Positions 9,101 to 18,483 of a stretch of 64,000 bases of DNA are shown in pieces. Origin of the DNA: Oribacterium sp. WCC10. GTDB taxonomy: Bacteria > Bacillota > Clostridia > Lachnospirales > Lachnospiraceae. The notes under the pieces are model-generated. The model ran no database searches. It was not told the DNA's origin and worked only from the letters and a program-made list of their open reading frames with translations. The DNA is taken from assembly GCF_900113415.1 (NCBI RefSeq), contig NZ_FOPH01000012.1, forward strand, positions 53,401 through 117,400. Reading direction: 5' to 3'. The number at the start of each line of letters is the position of its first letter. Position 1 is the first letter of the stretch. The translations under genes were made by a program, and so were the position numbers.

Positions 9101-10009
9101 ATGTCAAATACAACAACAAAAAGCGCTCCGAACAATTTTTGGAAAGAGAATAAAGGCTTTATTTTCATCATTCCTTGGTTGGTAGGATTTCTTGTATTCA
9201 AAGGATATCCATTCCTTTCTTCACTGGTATACAGCTTCAGTGATTATTCACTTTTTGAAGGAATATCCAAGTGGGGTATCTTCAACTATCTTGATGTATT
9301 CACTAACAAAAAGATTCAGACAGGTTTCATCATTACATTTAAGTATGCGTTTATGACTGTACCACTCAAGCTGGTATTTGCATTATTCGTAGCTTACATT
9401 CTTAACTTCAAGATCAAGGGAGTTAAGATGTTCAGAACAGTCTATTACATTCCTTCGATTCTTGGCTCATCAGTTGCCATCGCTGTACTTTGGAAGGCGA
9501 TCTTTAAAGATGACGGAATCATCAATATGCTTCTTGGATTATTCGGCATAGCAGGACCACACTGGTTATCAAATAAGTCAGCAGCACTTTTTATTATCTG
9601 TCTGCTTCGTGTATGGCAGTTCGGTTCTACCATGGTTATCTTCCTTGCAGCATTAAAGGGCGTTTCACCTGATCTTTATGAAGCGGCATCTCTTGATGGA
9701 GCAGGAAAGTGGAGACAGTTCTTCACAATTACTGTACCAATGATAACACCGGTTATTTTCTATAACCTTGTTACACAGCTCGTTCAGGCATTCCAGGAAT
9801 TTAATGGACCATACATTATCACAGCAGGCGGACCACGTGGAGCAACAACACTTGTTTCACTGCTTATCTATAACAACGCATTTAAGAAGTATGCTATGGG
9901 ACTTGCAAGTTCACAGGCCTGGGTACTGTTTATTATCCTTATGATCTTCACTGCAATCTTACAGTACAGCCAGAAGCACTGGGTATACTATTCTGATGAG
10001 GAGGCTTAA
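9101..10009 (+). CDS. Sugar ABC transporter permease, MalF/UgpA type
   Basis: Inner-membrane permease of 302 residues with about six hydrophobic helices. The EAA loop appears as YEAASLDGAGKWRQF-type sequence around residue 195, the contact site for the ATPase. The start at 9101 has AAGGAG six bases upstream; the ATG at 9074 within the same frame is less well placed. It follows the binding-protein gene and its stem-loop, and is three bases from the second permease gene. It imports the ligand captured by the lipoprotein, probably oligogalacturonides. Confidence 0.93.
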   Translation: MSNTTTKSAPNNFWKENKGFIFIIPWLVGFLVFKGYPFLSSLVYSFSDYSLFEGISKWGIFNYLDVFTNKKIQTGFIITFKYAFMTVPLKLVFALFVAYILNFKIKGVKMFRTVYYIPSILGSSVAIAVLWKAIFKDDGIINMLLGLFGIAGPHWLSNKSAALFIICLLRVWQFGSTMVIFLAALKGVSPDLYEAASLDGAGKWRQFFTITVPMITPVIFYNLVTQLVQAFQEFNGPYIITAGGPRGATTLVSLLIYNNAFKKYAMGLASSQAWVLFIILMIFTAILQYSQKHWVYYSDEEA

Positions 10010-10012
10010 ACA

Positions 10013-10870
10013 ATGACACTTGAGAGAAGAAGGCAGATAGCGACAGTTTGCAAATATGTCGTACTGGTTCTGGTAGGTATCCTCATGATCTACCCGCTGG
10101 TCTGGATGATAGGTGCTTCATTTAAAACAAATTCAGAGATATTCTCCAGCATAGGATTCATTCCGAAACAGCCTACATTTGACGGTTATAAGGCGGCCAT
10201 GAACGGATACGGCGGAGATATTGATATCTGGAAGTCAATGCTTAATACATACAAGATAGTTATTCCTAAGGTTATTCTTACGATAGCATCATGTACAATT
10301 ACAGCCTACGGTTTTGCAAGATTCAAGTTCAAGGGACATGATTTTCTCTTTGCACTTCTTATGGCAACACTGTTCCTTCCAAACGTAGTACTTAATGTGC
10401 CTCAGTTCATAATGTACAACGGCTGGGGCTGGGTGGATTCACCTTTGTATCTGCCTCTTATTGTTCCGACAATGTTTGCCCAGGATACATATTTTGTATT
10501 CATGCTTATACAGTTCCTGAGAAACATTCCTAAGGAGCTTGATGAGGCAGCAAAGATTGACGGATGTACAGCCCTTGGAACGCTCTGGCACGTAATCGTA
10601 CCTGTTCTCAAGCCGGCAATGACATCAGCAGCACTGTTCCAGTTCATGTGGTCATCCAATGACTTCATGGGTCCATTGCTCTATGTTTCAACACCAAAGC
10701 GTTATCCTGCAGCCATCTTTGTAAAGATGTCAATGGATGCAGATACAGGATTCTCATGGAATAGAATCCTTGCACTTTCACTTATATCTATTATCCCGTC
10801 ACTGGTAGTGTTCTTCATTGCACAGGATCAGTTTATCGATGGTGTAACAGCCGGATCGGTTAAGGGATAA
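10013..10870 (+). CDS. Sugar ABC transporter permease, MalG/UgpE type
   Basis: Second membrane subunit of the importer, 285 residues. It has an N-terminal helix (YVVLVLVGILMIYPLVWM) and further helices, with the EAA motif as DEAAKIDGCTALGTLW near residue 185. Its ribosome site GAGGAGG lies in the last codons of the first permease, so the two are translationally coupled. It pairs with the preceding permease to form the channel. Confidence 0.93.
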   Translation: MTLERRRQIATVCKYVVLVLVGILMIYPLVWMIGASFKTNSEIFSSIGFIPKQPTFDGYKAAMNGYGGDIDIWKSMLNTYKIVIPKVILTIASCTITAYGFARFKFKGHDFLFALLMATLFLPNVVLNVPQFIMYNGWGWVDSPLYLPLIVPTMFAQDTYFVFMLIQFLRNIPKELDEAAKIDGCTALGTLWHVIVPVLKPAMTSAALFQFMWSSNDFMGPLLYVSTPKRYPAAIFVKMSMDADTGFSWNRILALSLISIIPSLVVFFIAQDQFIDGVTAGSVKG

Positions 10871-10900
10871 AAGAATTTTTCTGAGGAGCAGTGACTATAA

Positions 10901-12064
10901 ATGAGTAAATTAAACCACCTTGAAGGTGGAAGAGAGTCTACTGAAAAACTGCTGAACGAATATATCGATTATCTCATGGAAAACTCGGATTCCGCGCATC
11001 CTGCGTGGAATCTTGAGATAATCAGAAGTGGTAAAGAGAATAAATGGAATTATATCGACGGCTGTATGATAAGAGGTATCCTCAGTCTGTACGATATCAC
11101 GGGGGATGAAAAGTATCTGAACTTTGCATCGGATTTCGTGAGCGGATTTATAAGTGACGATGGTACCATCAGAACATATGATGTTGAAGAGAAGAATCTT
11201 GATAATATAAATCCTGCCAAAAATCTTTTTACTCTTTATGATAAAACCGGTAAAGAAAAGTATCTTAAAGCAATTAAAACAGTACGTTCGCAGGTAGATA
11301 AAATGCCGAGAACCAATGCCGGAAACTTTTGGCATAAAAATATTTATCCATATCAGGTCTGGTTGGATGGATTGTATATGGCACAGCCGTTTTATATTGA
11401 GTATGAGAAACGGTTCAATGATTGCAGGAATGCAGAAGACATTTACAACCAGTTCTGTAACGTGGAAAAGTATATGCGTGACAGTAAGACCGGACTTTAC
11501 TATCACGGGTATGATGAGACAAAATCCATGTACTGGGCAGATCCTGATACAGGCTGTAGCAGAAATTTCTGGTTGAGAGCGGAAGGATGGTTCATAATGA
11601 GCCTGGTTGATGTTCTTGAGATAATGCAGGGCATGGATATGAAAACTGAATTTGAACATCTGAAGAATATGCTTATCGATCTTTCGGAAGCACTTTTGAA
11701 GTATCAGGATGAAAGTGGTCTTTGGTATCAGCTCATAGCTTTACCTGACCTTGAGGGGAATTATCTTGAAACTTCAGGTACTGCACTTATCAGTGCAGCA
11801 ATGCTGAAGGGTGTCAGACTCGGTTTTCTTCCGGGAAAATTCAGGAGTATAGGACAGAAGGCTTTTTATGGAATAATAGATCATCGACTGTCTAAAAATG
11901 AAGATGGTTCGCCATGTGTCACAGGTATATGTCTTGTTGCAGGACTGGGCGGACAAAATCACAGAGATGGTTCGGTTTCTTATTATTTATCAGAGCCTAT
12001 AGTGAAAAATGATGCCAAGGGTGTCGGCCCGTTATTTCTTGCTTATACTGAGATGATACGATAA
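10901..12064 (+). CDS. GH105 unsaturated rhamnogalacturonyl/galacturonyl hydrolase
   Basis: Cytoplasmic hydrolase of 387 residues releasing 4-deoxy unsaturated uronate from the non-reducing end of lyase products. It has the (alpha/alpha)6 barrel pattern of YteR/YesR. The active-site strip is NIYPYQVWLDGLYM, with Asp156 matching the general acid Asp143 of YteR, and there is a second Asp in RTYDVEE near residue 94. The C-terminal part has DGSVSYYLSEP. There is no signal peptide. GAGGAG lies 12 bases before the ATG at 10901. It implies that lyase-generated, unsaturated oligomers are imported. The released uronate would go to KduI (40145), encoded elsewhere in the window. Confidence 0.92.
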   Translation: MSKLNHLEGGRESTEKLLNEYIDYLMENSDSAHPAWNLEIIRSGKENKWNYIDGCMIRGILSLYDITGDEKYLNFASDFVSGFISDDGTIRTYDVEEKNLDNINPAKNLFTLYDKTGKEKYLKAIKTVRSQVDKMPRTNAGNFWHKNIYPYQVWLDGLYMAQPFYIEYEKRFNDCRNAEDIYNQFCNVEKYMRDSKTGLYYHGYDETKSMYWADPDTGCSRNFWLRAEGWFIMSLVDVLEIMQGMDMKTEFEHLKNMLIDLSEALLKYQDESGLWYQLIALPDLEGNYLETSGTALISAAMLKGVRLGFLPGKFRSIGQKAFYGIIDHRLSKNEDGSPCVTGICLVAGLGGQNHRDGSVSYYLSEPIVKNDAKGVGPLFLAYTEMIR

Positions 12065-12070
12065 AATATG

Positions 12071-12122
12071 GGATGTGTGTCCAATCTGATAAGTTCTGAT
12101 ATGGCACACATCCTGTTTTTTA
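12071..12122 (+). terminator. Rho-independent terminator of the pectin operon
   Basis: GGATGTGTG (12071-12079) pairs with CACACATCC (12105-12113) and is followed by a T-run at 12116-12121. It closes the GH28-ABC-GH105 unit before the AraC gene. Confidence 0.75.
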
Positions 12123-12247
12123 TATTGAAGGTTACATGTGAGGATGCTGTATGCCTGATGGTAACAGGATTTAACTGAATTAACCGTGTTGATGATCATC
12201 ATTTATGTTTATGATCATTGTTATACTATTAGATATTAGAGGGCCTT

Positions 12248-13219
12248 ATGTCAGAGAAAGATATACACAATTCCAGGCTGGAACTTGTTTTTGAAAAGCG
12301 TATACCGGGATTAAGGGTTTCGGAAGCCGTAAGACACCAGAAGTTCATCATGAGAAACAGACATTTACATGAGACTATAGAGCTTCATATCATCATATAC
12401 GGTCAGAGACTAATGTTTGTTGACCAGGAAACCTACAGACTTGTACCGCATACCGCAATAGCTGTCAATCATCATCTTATACATAAGACTTCTACGGCAC
12501 CAAACATGCCTCCTGATCATCACAATTTTATTCTGCAGCTTGACAAGGCTGTATTTGATGAAAAGTTCAGAGAATTCGGACTAAAGGGTTTTGATGAATT
12601 CGGTGATTTGTACGGGGGACTCGCAAAGTTCAATGATACAGAGTGGAGTCTTATCATGTCGGTGATAGAAGAATTCAAGGCGGCCTGTGATGATGAAAGA
12701 AGAGGTATGACTTCTTCAATGGAGGATCTTCATTCATTTCTGTATCTTCAGGCCATTGAGCTTGCCGGCATTTTTGCAAAGAGCAGAAGACGCGATATGC
12801 AGAGTAAGCTTCAGGAGCAGGGCATAGAGACGGCTGAACAACAGTCGGTTGTTAAAACAGGTGTACATCAGAAAGTGAGAGATATCGCCATATACCTTCA
12901 GGGACATACAGGTGAAAATGTCACTCTTGATGATCTTGCCGGGAAGTTTTATATGAGCAAATCGTATCTTACAAGAGTATTCAGAAATGTAACAGGTTTT
13001 TCTGTTGTTGAATATATGACCTATGTAAGAGTTCGTAAGGCGCAGCAGCTGCTGAGAGACTCTGATACAAGCATCACTGAAATCGCAGCTATATGTGGTT
13101 TTGGAAATATAACTTATTTTGAGAAAGTATTTAAACAAATGACAGGGCATTCGCCCGGAAAATATCGTAAGAATCCTGAAAAGGATATTATGATCAGACT
13201 AAAAAATGTGGAGAGATAA
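12248..13219 (+). CDS. AraC family transcriptional regulator
   Basis: Regulator of 323 residues. An N-terminal cupin-like sensing region (about 25-150, with HLHETIELHIIIYG and HHNFILQ) leads to a C-terminal double helix-turn-helix (about 210-310). The second helix region is ITEIAAICGFGNITYFEKVF, ending TGHSPGKYRK. It lies directly after the pectin operon and two bases before a TIM-barrel isomerase gene. It is a candidate activator for the pectin genes, possibly through the ATCGGCTAC repeats at 5551-5577. The ligand is unknown. Confidence 0.92.
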   Translation: MSEKDIHNSRLELVFEKRIPGLRVSEAVRHQKFIMRNRHLHETIELHIIIYGQRLMFVDQETYRLVPHTAIAVNHHLIHKTSTAPNMPPDHHNFILQLDKAVFDEKFREFGLKGFDEFGDLYGGLAKFNDTEWSLIMSVIEEFKAACDDERRGMTSSMEDLHSFLYLQAIELAGIFAKSRRRDMQSKLQEQGIETAEQQSVVKTGVHQKVRDIAIYLQGHTGENVTLDDLAGKFYMSKSYLTRVFRNVTGFSVVEYMTYVRVRKAQQLLRDSDTSITEIAAICGFGNITYFEKVFKQMTGHSPGKYRKNPEKDIMIRLKNVER

Positions 13220-13221
13220 CT

Positions 13222-14079
13222 ATGATACAGTTTGGAATGAGAGTTCATGACATATGTAAAAAAGGCACTGTGACGGAGGTTCTTGATAAAGTCAAGGAAC
13301 TTGATATACATTATGTTCAGCTTGCCATGTCCAAGAGTTTTTCGGATGTGGATACTTCGGTGGGGCACTACAGCGCAGGACTTGGTGATTATGTCGGAGA
13401 GGAACTTAAGAAAAGAAATATTCATGTGTCTATACTCGGATGCTATATAAATCCGGCACATCCGGATGAGGAAAAGAGATTGCTTGAGGTGAAAAGATTT
13501 ATTGAGCATCTTAAGTATAGTAAAAGGATGGGCGCGGATATGGTCGGAACAGAAACAGGACGGGCTGATCCTTATATGAAGATAGTTCCTGAGACGTATA
13601 CTGAGGAGAACTATCAAAGAGTACTTGATTCCTTTAAGCGTATCAGGGATGCTGCAGAAAAGCTTGGTGTGATGGTTGGTGTAGAAGGTGTGTTCAATCA
13701 TACCATTCATTCGCCGGAGATCATGAGAAGATTTCTTGATGATATAGACTCTGTGAATTTTGATGTAATTCTGGATTCCGTAAACCTGATCACACCGGAT
13801 CTCGAGAATGATCCAAAGGGGCAGAATGCGGTTATTAAGAAGGCATTTGACTTATACGGAGACAGGATAACGACACTGCACCTGAAAGACGGTGTTTTTG
13901 AAGGAAATGATCAGAGATTCAGACATCCCGGAGAGGGTTTCTTCTGCTATGAGGAGTTGATGAGACAGGTAAGCATGTATAAGCCGTATATCGTTGGTAC
14001 ACTTGAGAATTCTACTCCTGAAAAGTACCGGGAGGACTGTGAGTATTTACAGGCTCAGTATGACAGATACAAGGTATAA
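13222..14079 (+). CDS. Sugar phosphate isomerase/epimerase-like TIM-barrel protein
   Basis: Protein of 285 residues of the xylose isomerase-like (AP endonuclease 2) superfamily. Metal-ligand type positions are visible in the order expected: VGTETGR (about 109-115), VGVEGVFNH (about 150-158), VILDSVN (about 178-184), TTLHLKD (about 212-218) and GTLENS near the C terminus. The members isomerise or epimerise sugars or sugar acids. The substrate is not identifiable. The two-base gap to the AraC gene means they form one transcript, which suggests a job in the same catabolic programme. Confidence 0.85.
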   Translation: MIQFGMRVHDICKKGTVTEVLDKVKELDIHYVQLAMSKSFSDVDTSVGHYSAGLGDYVGEELKKRNIHVSILGCYINPAHPDEEKRLLEVKRFIEHLKYSKRMGADMVGTETGRADPYMKIVPETYTEENYQRVLDSFKRIRDAAEKLGVMVGVEGVFNHTIHSPEIMRRFLDDIDSVNFDVILDSVNLITPDLENDPKGQNAVIKKAFDLYGDRITTLHLKDGVFEGNDQRFRHPGEGFFCYEELMRQVSMYKPYIVGTLENSTPEKYREDCEYLQAQYDRYKV

Positions 14080-14441
14080 AGAACACTTTGACCGGTATTT
14101 GGTTATGATATGATACTACAGGAAAGAAAAGATCACATTATGGATGAACGCAAAATTTGACAAAACACTGCAGTTCAGATAAACTTGAGTCATTGTCTGA
14201 TAGATGGCATATGCATGTACGGCTGTGTGACCACAGGCCGGTACGTATTTAAGCGTTTGAAACACATATTTTTAAGGGAGATTTTAACTCATGGATGACG
14301 GAGGGGCGGCGGATAGCATGACCTCACTTTATATATGGTTAAATTAAAGGCGTAGTTGGCAGAGTGGCTGCTGATTAGGCCTTTTTCTCGTGTTTTGCGG
14401 ATGTTCCGCGTTTACCGCTTTGGAGGGCGGCTTTTGGATTT
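14080..14441. other. Intergenic region with one stem-loop
   Basis: About 360 bp without a gene. A stem-loop spans 14217-14244 (GTAC/CGG/CTGTG arms around a short loop) without a T-run. TTGACC near 14086 with a weak TGATAC 17 bp downstream is a possible promoter. GGAGGG at 14422-14427 is the best ribosome site for the next gene. Nothing else recognised. Confidence 0.4.
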
Positions 14442-15752
14442 ATGGTTGAACGACTTGTTCTGCTCATTGTGTTGATATTGATAAATGGTTTCTTTTCCTG
14501 TGCGGAGATAGCAGTGCTCCAGGTAGGAGACACCAAATTGAGAAAACTTGCTGATGAAGGAAACGGGAATGCATTAAAGCTTCTTAAACTTACGGAGGAT
14601 CCGTCCAGATTCCTGTCTACCATACAGGTAGCCATCACTTTGGCAGGTTTTCTGTCATCTGCATTTGCTGCAGACAGTTTCGCGGTACCTGCCACAGAAC
14701 TTCTTTTAAAGATAGGAGTTCCGATAAGTCAGGCAGTATTGAGCCCGGTTGTCATCGTAGTGATCACACTTATTCTTTCATATGTCAATATAGTTTTCGG
14801 AGAACTTGTTCCGAAACGTCTTGCCCAGGCATATACAGAGAAGCTTGCCCTTGGCATGGCCGGAATACTGCAGTTTGCATCCATGGTATTCAGACCTTTC
14901 GTATGGCTTCTGACTATCTCAACCAATACTGTTATGCGTCTCATAGGCATTGATCCTTCGGATGTGGAGGATGTGGTCTCCGAAGAGGATATCAAGATGA
15001 TGCTGGATGAAGGTACTGAGAACGGAACTATAGAATCTCAGGAAAATGAGATGATTCAGAATGTGTTTGAGTTTAATGATCTGACAGTTGAAGATGTCTG
15101 CACACACCGTACTGATGTAGCCATGCTTTATAAAGAGGATAGTGACGAAGAGTGGCGTAAGATAATCTATAACAACAGATTTGCAAACTATCCTATATGT
15201 GATGAAGACGATGATGATGTCATCGGAATCCTTGATACAAAGGATTATTTCCGCTTGGAGGATCAGTCCCGCGACAATGTCATGAAGAATGCTGTAGATA
15301 AGCCGTTCTTCGTGTCGCAGAACATGAAGGTTTCAGATCTTTTCCAGACTATGAAGCGCGAACGTAAGTACTATGCTGTAGTCATTGATGAATACGGCGG
15401 AATGACAGGTATTGTCAGTCTACACGATATCATTGAAGCCCTGGTTGGAGATCTGCAGGAGGAAGATGCAATGCCTGAGCCTGAACCTATTGAAGCAATA
15501 GGTGAAAATGAGTGGATTGTACTCGGTATCGCTGATCTTGAAGATGTTAATGAAGCCCTTAAGGTGGATATCCCGACAGAGGATGCGGATACATTTGGCG
15601 GATATATCATGGGGATAATCGGTGCAGTGCCGGATGACGGAAGTTCATTCCATGTAGAGACCGATGAACTCAATATCGATGTAGCCTATATCAAGAATCA
15701 TCGTATAGGAAAAACTATCGTACGAAAGAAGATGAATGAGGATAATACGTAG
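14442..15752 (+). CDS. CNNM/HlyC-type membrane protein with CBS domains
   Basis: Integral membrane protein of 436 residues. Order: CNNM/DUF21 transmembrane domain (about 1-190, starting VERLVLLIVLILINGFFSCAE), a CBS pair (about 205-335, including GVVSLHDI-like GIVSLHDIIEALVGD), and a C-terminal CorC_HlyC domain with EDADTFGGYIMGIIGAVP. The family includes TlyC/YhdP/MpfA proteins linked to magnesium efflux; the older hemolysin label is historical. The ribosome site at 14422-14427 is 14 bases upstream, longer than usual. The ion is inferred from the family. Confidence 0.9.
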   Translation: MVERLVLLIVLILINGFFSCAEIAVLQVGDTKLRKLADEGNGNALKLLKLTEDPSRFLSTIQVAITLAGFLSSAFAADSFAVPATELLLKIGVPISQAVLSPVVIVVITLILSYVNIVFGELVPKRLAQAYTEKLALGMAGILQFASMVFRPFVWLLTISTNTVMRLIGIDPSDVEDVVSEEDIKMMLDEGTENGTIESQENEMIQNVFEFNDLTVEDVCTHRTDVAMLYKEDSDEEWRKIIYNNRFANYPICDEDDDDVIGILDTKDYFRLEDQSRDNVMKNAVDKPFFVSQNMKVSDLFQTMKRERKYYAVVIDEYGGMTGIVSLHDIIEALVGDLQEEDAMPEPEPIEAIGENEWIVLGIADLEDVNEALKVDIPTEDADTFGGYIMGIIGAVPDDGSSFHVETDELNIDVAYIKNHRIGKTIVRKKMNEDNT

Positions 15753-15840
15753 GGAAACGCTGATATAATCGGCATTGCCCCGGAAATCAGCATTAAACTG
15801 CCCTTGCATAACCGGATTCAATATAGTAAATTATAGGTCT

Positions 15841-15871
15841 TTGACACCGGGCAGATGAAATATGGTATAAT
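15841..15871 (+). promoter_or_regulatory. Candidate promoter of the NUDIX gene
   Basis: TTGACA (15841-15846) and TATAAT (15866-15871), both consensus hexamers but with a 19-bp spacer. It lies 36 bp before the NUDIX start. Confidence 0.5.
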
Positions 15872-15907
15872 GCTGTTTTGCGTGAGAAGCACGCAGGAGG
15901 ATGATTT

Positions 15908-16462
15908 ATGTTAAATCAGGATAATGCAGAAAAACCGGTCAGGCTTATAGAAAGAAAGCTTGCATATAAAGGTAAAGTAATCACAGTTTATGACGATTAT
16001 GTTGATGTGGGAGGTCATAAGACTCATTGGGACTTCATTCATCATATGGGAGCTGCCGCAGTTCTTCCGGTTCTTCCGGACGGACGTATACTTATGGTCA
16101 GACAGTACAGACATGCTCTCGGACGTTATACACTGGAACTTCCGGCAGGAAAAAGAGACGCAGAGGATGAATCCTTTGAAGTATGTGCCATGAGAGAACT
16201 TGAAGAGGAGACCGGATACAAGACCGATCATCTTGATTTTCTTCTTTATGTAAACACTACTATAGCGTTTCTTGATGAAAAAATAGGAATATATGTTGCG
16301 GATAAACTTACAAAAGGAAAAGCACACTGGGATGAGGATGAAGAACTTGGTGTTGAGCCGTGGAAACTGGAAGATCTTAAACAGCTTATCTATGAAGGAA
16401 AAATGACCGATGGTAAGACTGTGGCCGCTATCATGACATATGCTGCAAAGTATGGAAAGTGA
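15908..16462 (+). CDS. NUDIX hydrolase, ADP-ribose pyrophosphatase-like
   Basis: Hydrolase of 184 residues predicted to cleave ADP-ribose or similar nucleoside diphosphate derivatives. The Nudix box is seen as PAGKRD...AMRELEEETGY around residues 80-105, with the metal-binding REL-EE core intact and one extra residue in the first loop compared with the minimal GX5E spacing. The preceding segment RILMVRQYRHALGRYTLELPAGK is typical of ADPRases. A good AGGAGG lies nine bases upstream. It is followed 88 bp later by apt, fitting a nucleotide maintenance neighbourhood. Confidence 0.9.
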   Translation: MLNQDNAEKPVRLIERKLAYKGKVITVYDDYVDVGGHKTHWDFIHHMGAAAVLPVLPDGRILMVRQYRHALGRYTLELPAGKRDAEDESFEVCAMRELEEETGYKTDHLDFLLYVNTTIAFLDEKIGIYVADKLTKGKAHWDEDEELGVEPWKLEDLKQLIYEGKMTDGKTVAAIMTYAAKYGK

Positions 16463-16550
16463 TGCCCGGCGTTTATAGAATCAGTAAATATGGCGACATT
16501 TCTTTTGGAAAAGGAATGAAGCTTAAGTATCTTATTTAAGAGGATTTTAT

Positions 16551-17081
16551 ATGAAGAGAGAAAGATTAGAAGATTATGTATTGACTATTCCTGATTTTCC
16601 GGAGCCGGGTATCATGTTCCGTGATATCACATCACTTATTCAGGATCCGGATGGGCTTAAGGATGCCATTGACGGGCTAATAGATGCACTTAAGGATGTG
16701 GAATTCGATACTGTTATGGGACTTGAATCAAGAGGATTCATTTTCGGAACGCCTGTAGCCTATGCATTAAAGAAGGGATTCGTTCCGGTACGTAAGAAAG
16801 GCAAGCTTCCGAGAGAAACCGTATCGGCAAAGTATGATCTTGAATATGGTCAGGCAGAGATTGAGATTCATAAGGATTCTGTCAAGCCGGGAGATAAGGT
16901 GGTTATCATTGATGATCTTATCGCAACAGGAGGAACTCTTGAAGCTGCATGCAAGCTTGTAGAAGAGCTTGGAGGAGAGGTTGCGGAGATCGCGGTTGTG
17001 ATGGAACTTGCAGGTCTTGAGGGTCGTAAGAAGCTTGAGAAGTACAATGTGAAGTCACTTATCACTTACGAGGGAAAATAA
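16551..17081 (+). CDS. apt: Adenine phosphoribosyltransferase
   Basis: Converts adenine and PRPP to AMP, 176 residues, standard length. Seen: DFPEPGIMFRDIT near the N terminus, GLESRGFIFG, and the PRPP loop VVIIDDLIATGGT around residues 117-129. Cytoplasmic. The start at 16551 follows AGAGGA by seven bases. A terminator lies directly downstream. Confidence 0.97.
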   Translation: MKRERLEDYVLTIPDFPEPGIMFRDITSLIQDPDGLKDAIDGLIDALKDVEFDTVMGLESRGFIFGTPVAYALKKGFVPVRKKGKLPRETVSAKYDLEYGQAEIEIHKDSVKPGDKVVIIDDLIATGGTLEAACKLVEELGGEVAEIAVVMELAGLEGRKKLEKYNVKSLITYEGK

Positions 17082-17092
17082 GAGTTTAAGAG

Positions 17093-17133
17093 CGTCAGCC
17101 TAATGTGAAGTAAACACATTGGCTGACGTTTTA
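17093..17133 (+). terminator. Terminator after apt
   Basis: CGTCAGCC-T-AATGTG (17093-17107) pairs with CACATT-GGCTGACG (17115-17128), followed by TTTTA. Confidence 0.85.
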
Positions 17134-17251
17134 TAGTAATGTATCGAATAATACGTATCGGACACATGATGTGATTTATGCATCACGTTAAATACGATCA
17201 GAGAAACGCAGTGTTTTAATGAAAATATGAGTGTAATATAAGGTGAATAGA

Positions 17252-17755
17252 ATGGGACAGGAATTAACTAAGTCGGATGTTAAGAGAATTCAGGAAGAGA
17301 TAGATCATCGCAAGCTGGTTCTGAGACCGCAGATAACAAGAGAAATCGCTGAGGCAGCTGCTCAGGGAGATCGTTCGGAAAACTTTGAGTATTATGCTGC
17401 GAAAAAGGCAAATCGTGAGAATAACGGAAGAATCAATTATCTTGAGAGAGTTCTTCGCTTTGCACGCATCATAGACGATTCTTCCAGAGAAGATGAAGTT
17501 GGTCTTAACAATACGGTTACACTGTATTTTGAAGATGATGACGAGGAAGAGGTTTATCGTATTGTTACATCTATTCGAGGCCACAGTCTTGAAGGACTGA
17601 TATCAAACGAGTCACCGATCGGACGTGCCGTGATGGGACACAAAGTAGGAGACAGATGTGAAGTTACAACAGAAAACGGTGCAAGCTATTATGTTGTTAT
17701 CAGAAAGATAGAGAATACAGGTGAATCAGAGGACGACTACATCAAGTCTTTCTAA
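17252..17755 (+). CDS. greA: GreA/GreB family transcription factor
   Basis: Protein of 167 residues resembling elongation factor GreA, which rescues backtracked RNA polymerase. An N-terminal coiled coil (about 5-75) holds the tip sequence GDRSENFEYYAAK, with the acidic Asp and Glu needed for cleavage stimulation. The C-terminal FKBP-like domain includes SPIGRAVMGHKVGD. The coiled-coil part is more divergent than in housekeeping GreA, so this could be a paralog. The start at 17252 is preferred to GTG 17243, since AAGG lies eight to ten bases before it. Confidence 0.85.
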   Translation: MGQELTKSDVKRIQEEIDHRKLVLRPQITREIAEAAAQGDRSENFEYYAAKKANRENNGRINYLERVLRFARIIDDSSREDEVGLNNTVTLYFEDDDEEEVYRIVTSIRGHSLEGLISNESPIGRAVMGHKVGDRCEVTTENGASYYVVIRKIENTGESEDDYIKSF

Positions 17756-17917
17756 AAGATGTTATAAGCATAACTAAAATGCCAAATTATGAGCGTTGCA
17801 GGAGATAGTAAGTGTAGACACTTATAAGTGGCAGGAGGATGTTGATGATTTATTCATCGGACAATAAATGTGTGCTGAATAGTCTTTGCATCTGTTGTGT
17901 TATCGCATGTTGAAATT

Positions 17918-17960
17918 AATCCGGCCGGTTACAGTATGAAAATACTGAACCGGCCGGATT
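17918..17960. terminator. Long stem-loop downstream of the CBS gene
   Basis: AATCCGGCCGGTT (17918-17930) pairs perfectly with AACCGGCCGGATT (17948-17960), with an inner CAGTAT/ATACTG helix. It sits 24 bp beyond the stop of the minus-strand CBS gene. Flanking T-runs are weak, so termination efficiency is uncertain. Confidence 0.6.
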
Positions 17961-17984
17961 TAAAATGGAAAGATTGATGTTTAT

Positions 17985-18458
17985 TTAAGCGAGTTCACGA
18001 AGATCTGGCAAAAGCGCTTCATAAGCCTGTCGTTCGTTTGACACCTCATTCATTGATAGAGATGAATGAGCATAAAGGTAATTTATAAGTTCCTTTCTTC
18101 GTATGATACCGATAAAATGTCCCATATCATCAACAACAGGTACAAAATTCTGCTTGGATGCCCGTTCCATAAGATCTTCCATAGATGCTTTGACATCTAC
18201 AGGATCGTAATGATTCTTCATAGGTACATCTGAAACTCTGACCTTCTCGATGTAGTTGAGATCCATGTTGAGATTGTTTTTGATCTCCCAGAGAAGATCC
18301 CCTTCTGTCATGGTTCCGAAATACTTTCCGTCCTTTGTGAGAATCGGAATAGTAGAGTAGCGATGGTACTCCATTTTCTCAAGAGCCTGTCGCAGTGTAA
18401 AGTCTTCCTCAAGATAAGCAACATCACATTTGGGCGTAAGGAAGAATAAAATATTCAT
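17985..18458 (-). CDS. CBS-pair domain protein
   Basis: Small cytoplasmic protein of 157 residues made almost only of two CBS motifs (about 10-60, STIPILTKDGKYFGTMTEGDLLW; about 75-130, NFVPVVDDMGHFIGIIRRKELINYL). CBS pairs bind adenine nucleotides, S-adenosylmethionine or cyclic di-AMP. This matches the CbpB/YkuL type that binds cyclic di-AMP in Firmicutes, some of which act on Rel; Rel is the divergent neighbour here, which makes that link worth noting. The start at 18458 has TTGGAGG seven bases upstream. Confidence 0.88.
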   Translation of the reverse strand: MNILFFLTPKCDVAYLEEDFTLRQALEKMEYHRYSTIPILTKDGKYFGTMTEGDLLWEIKNNLNMDLNYIEKVRVSDVPMKNHYDPVDVKASMEDLMERASKQNFVPVVDDMGHFIGIIRRKELINYLYAHSSLSMNEVSNERQAYEALLPDLRELA

Positions 18459-18483
18459 GAAATGCCTCCAATATTTGGGTATA

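Noticed and set aside
15371..15673. Minus-strand ORFs of 100 or more codons inside core genes
   Set aside because: These and similar opposite-strand frames (for example 7339-8031, 10910-11659 and 22981-23721) overlap well-supported genes and have low-complexity products without ribosome sites.
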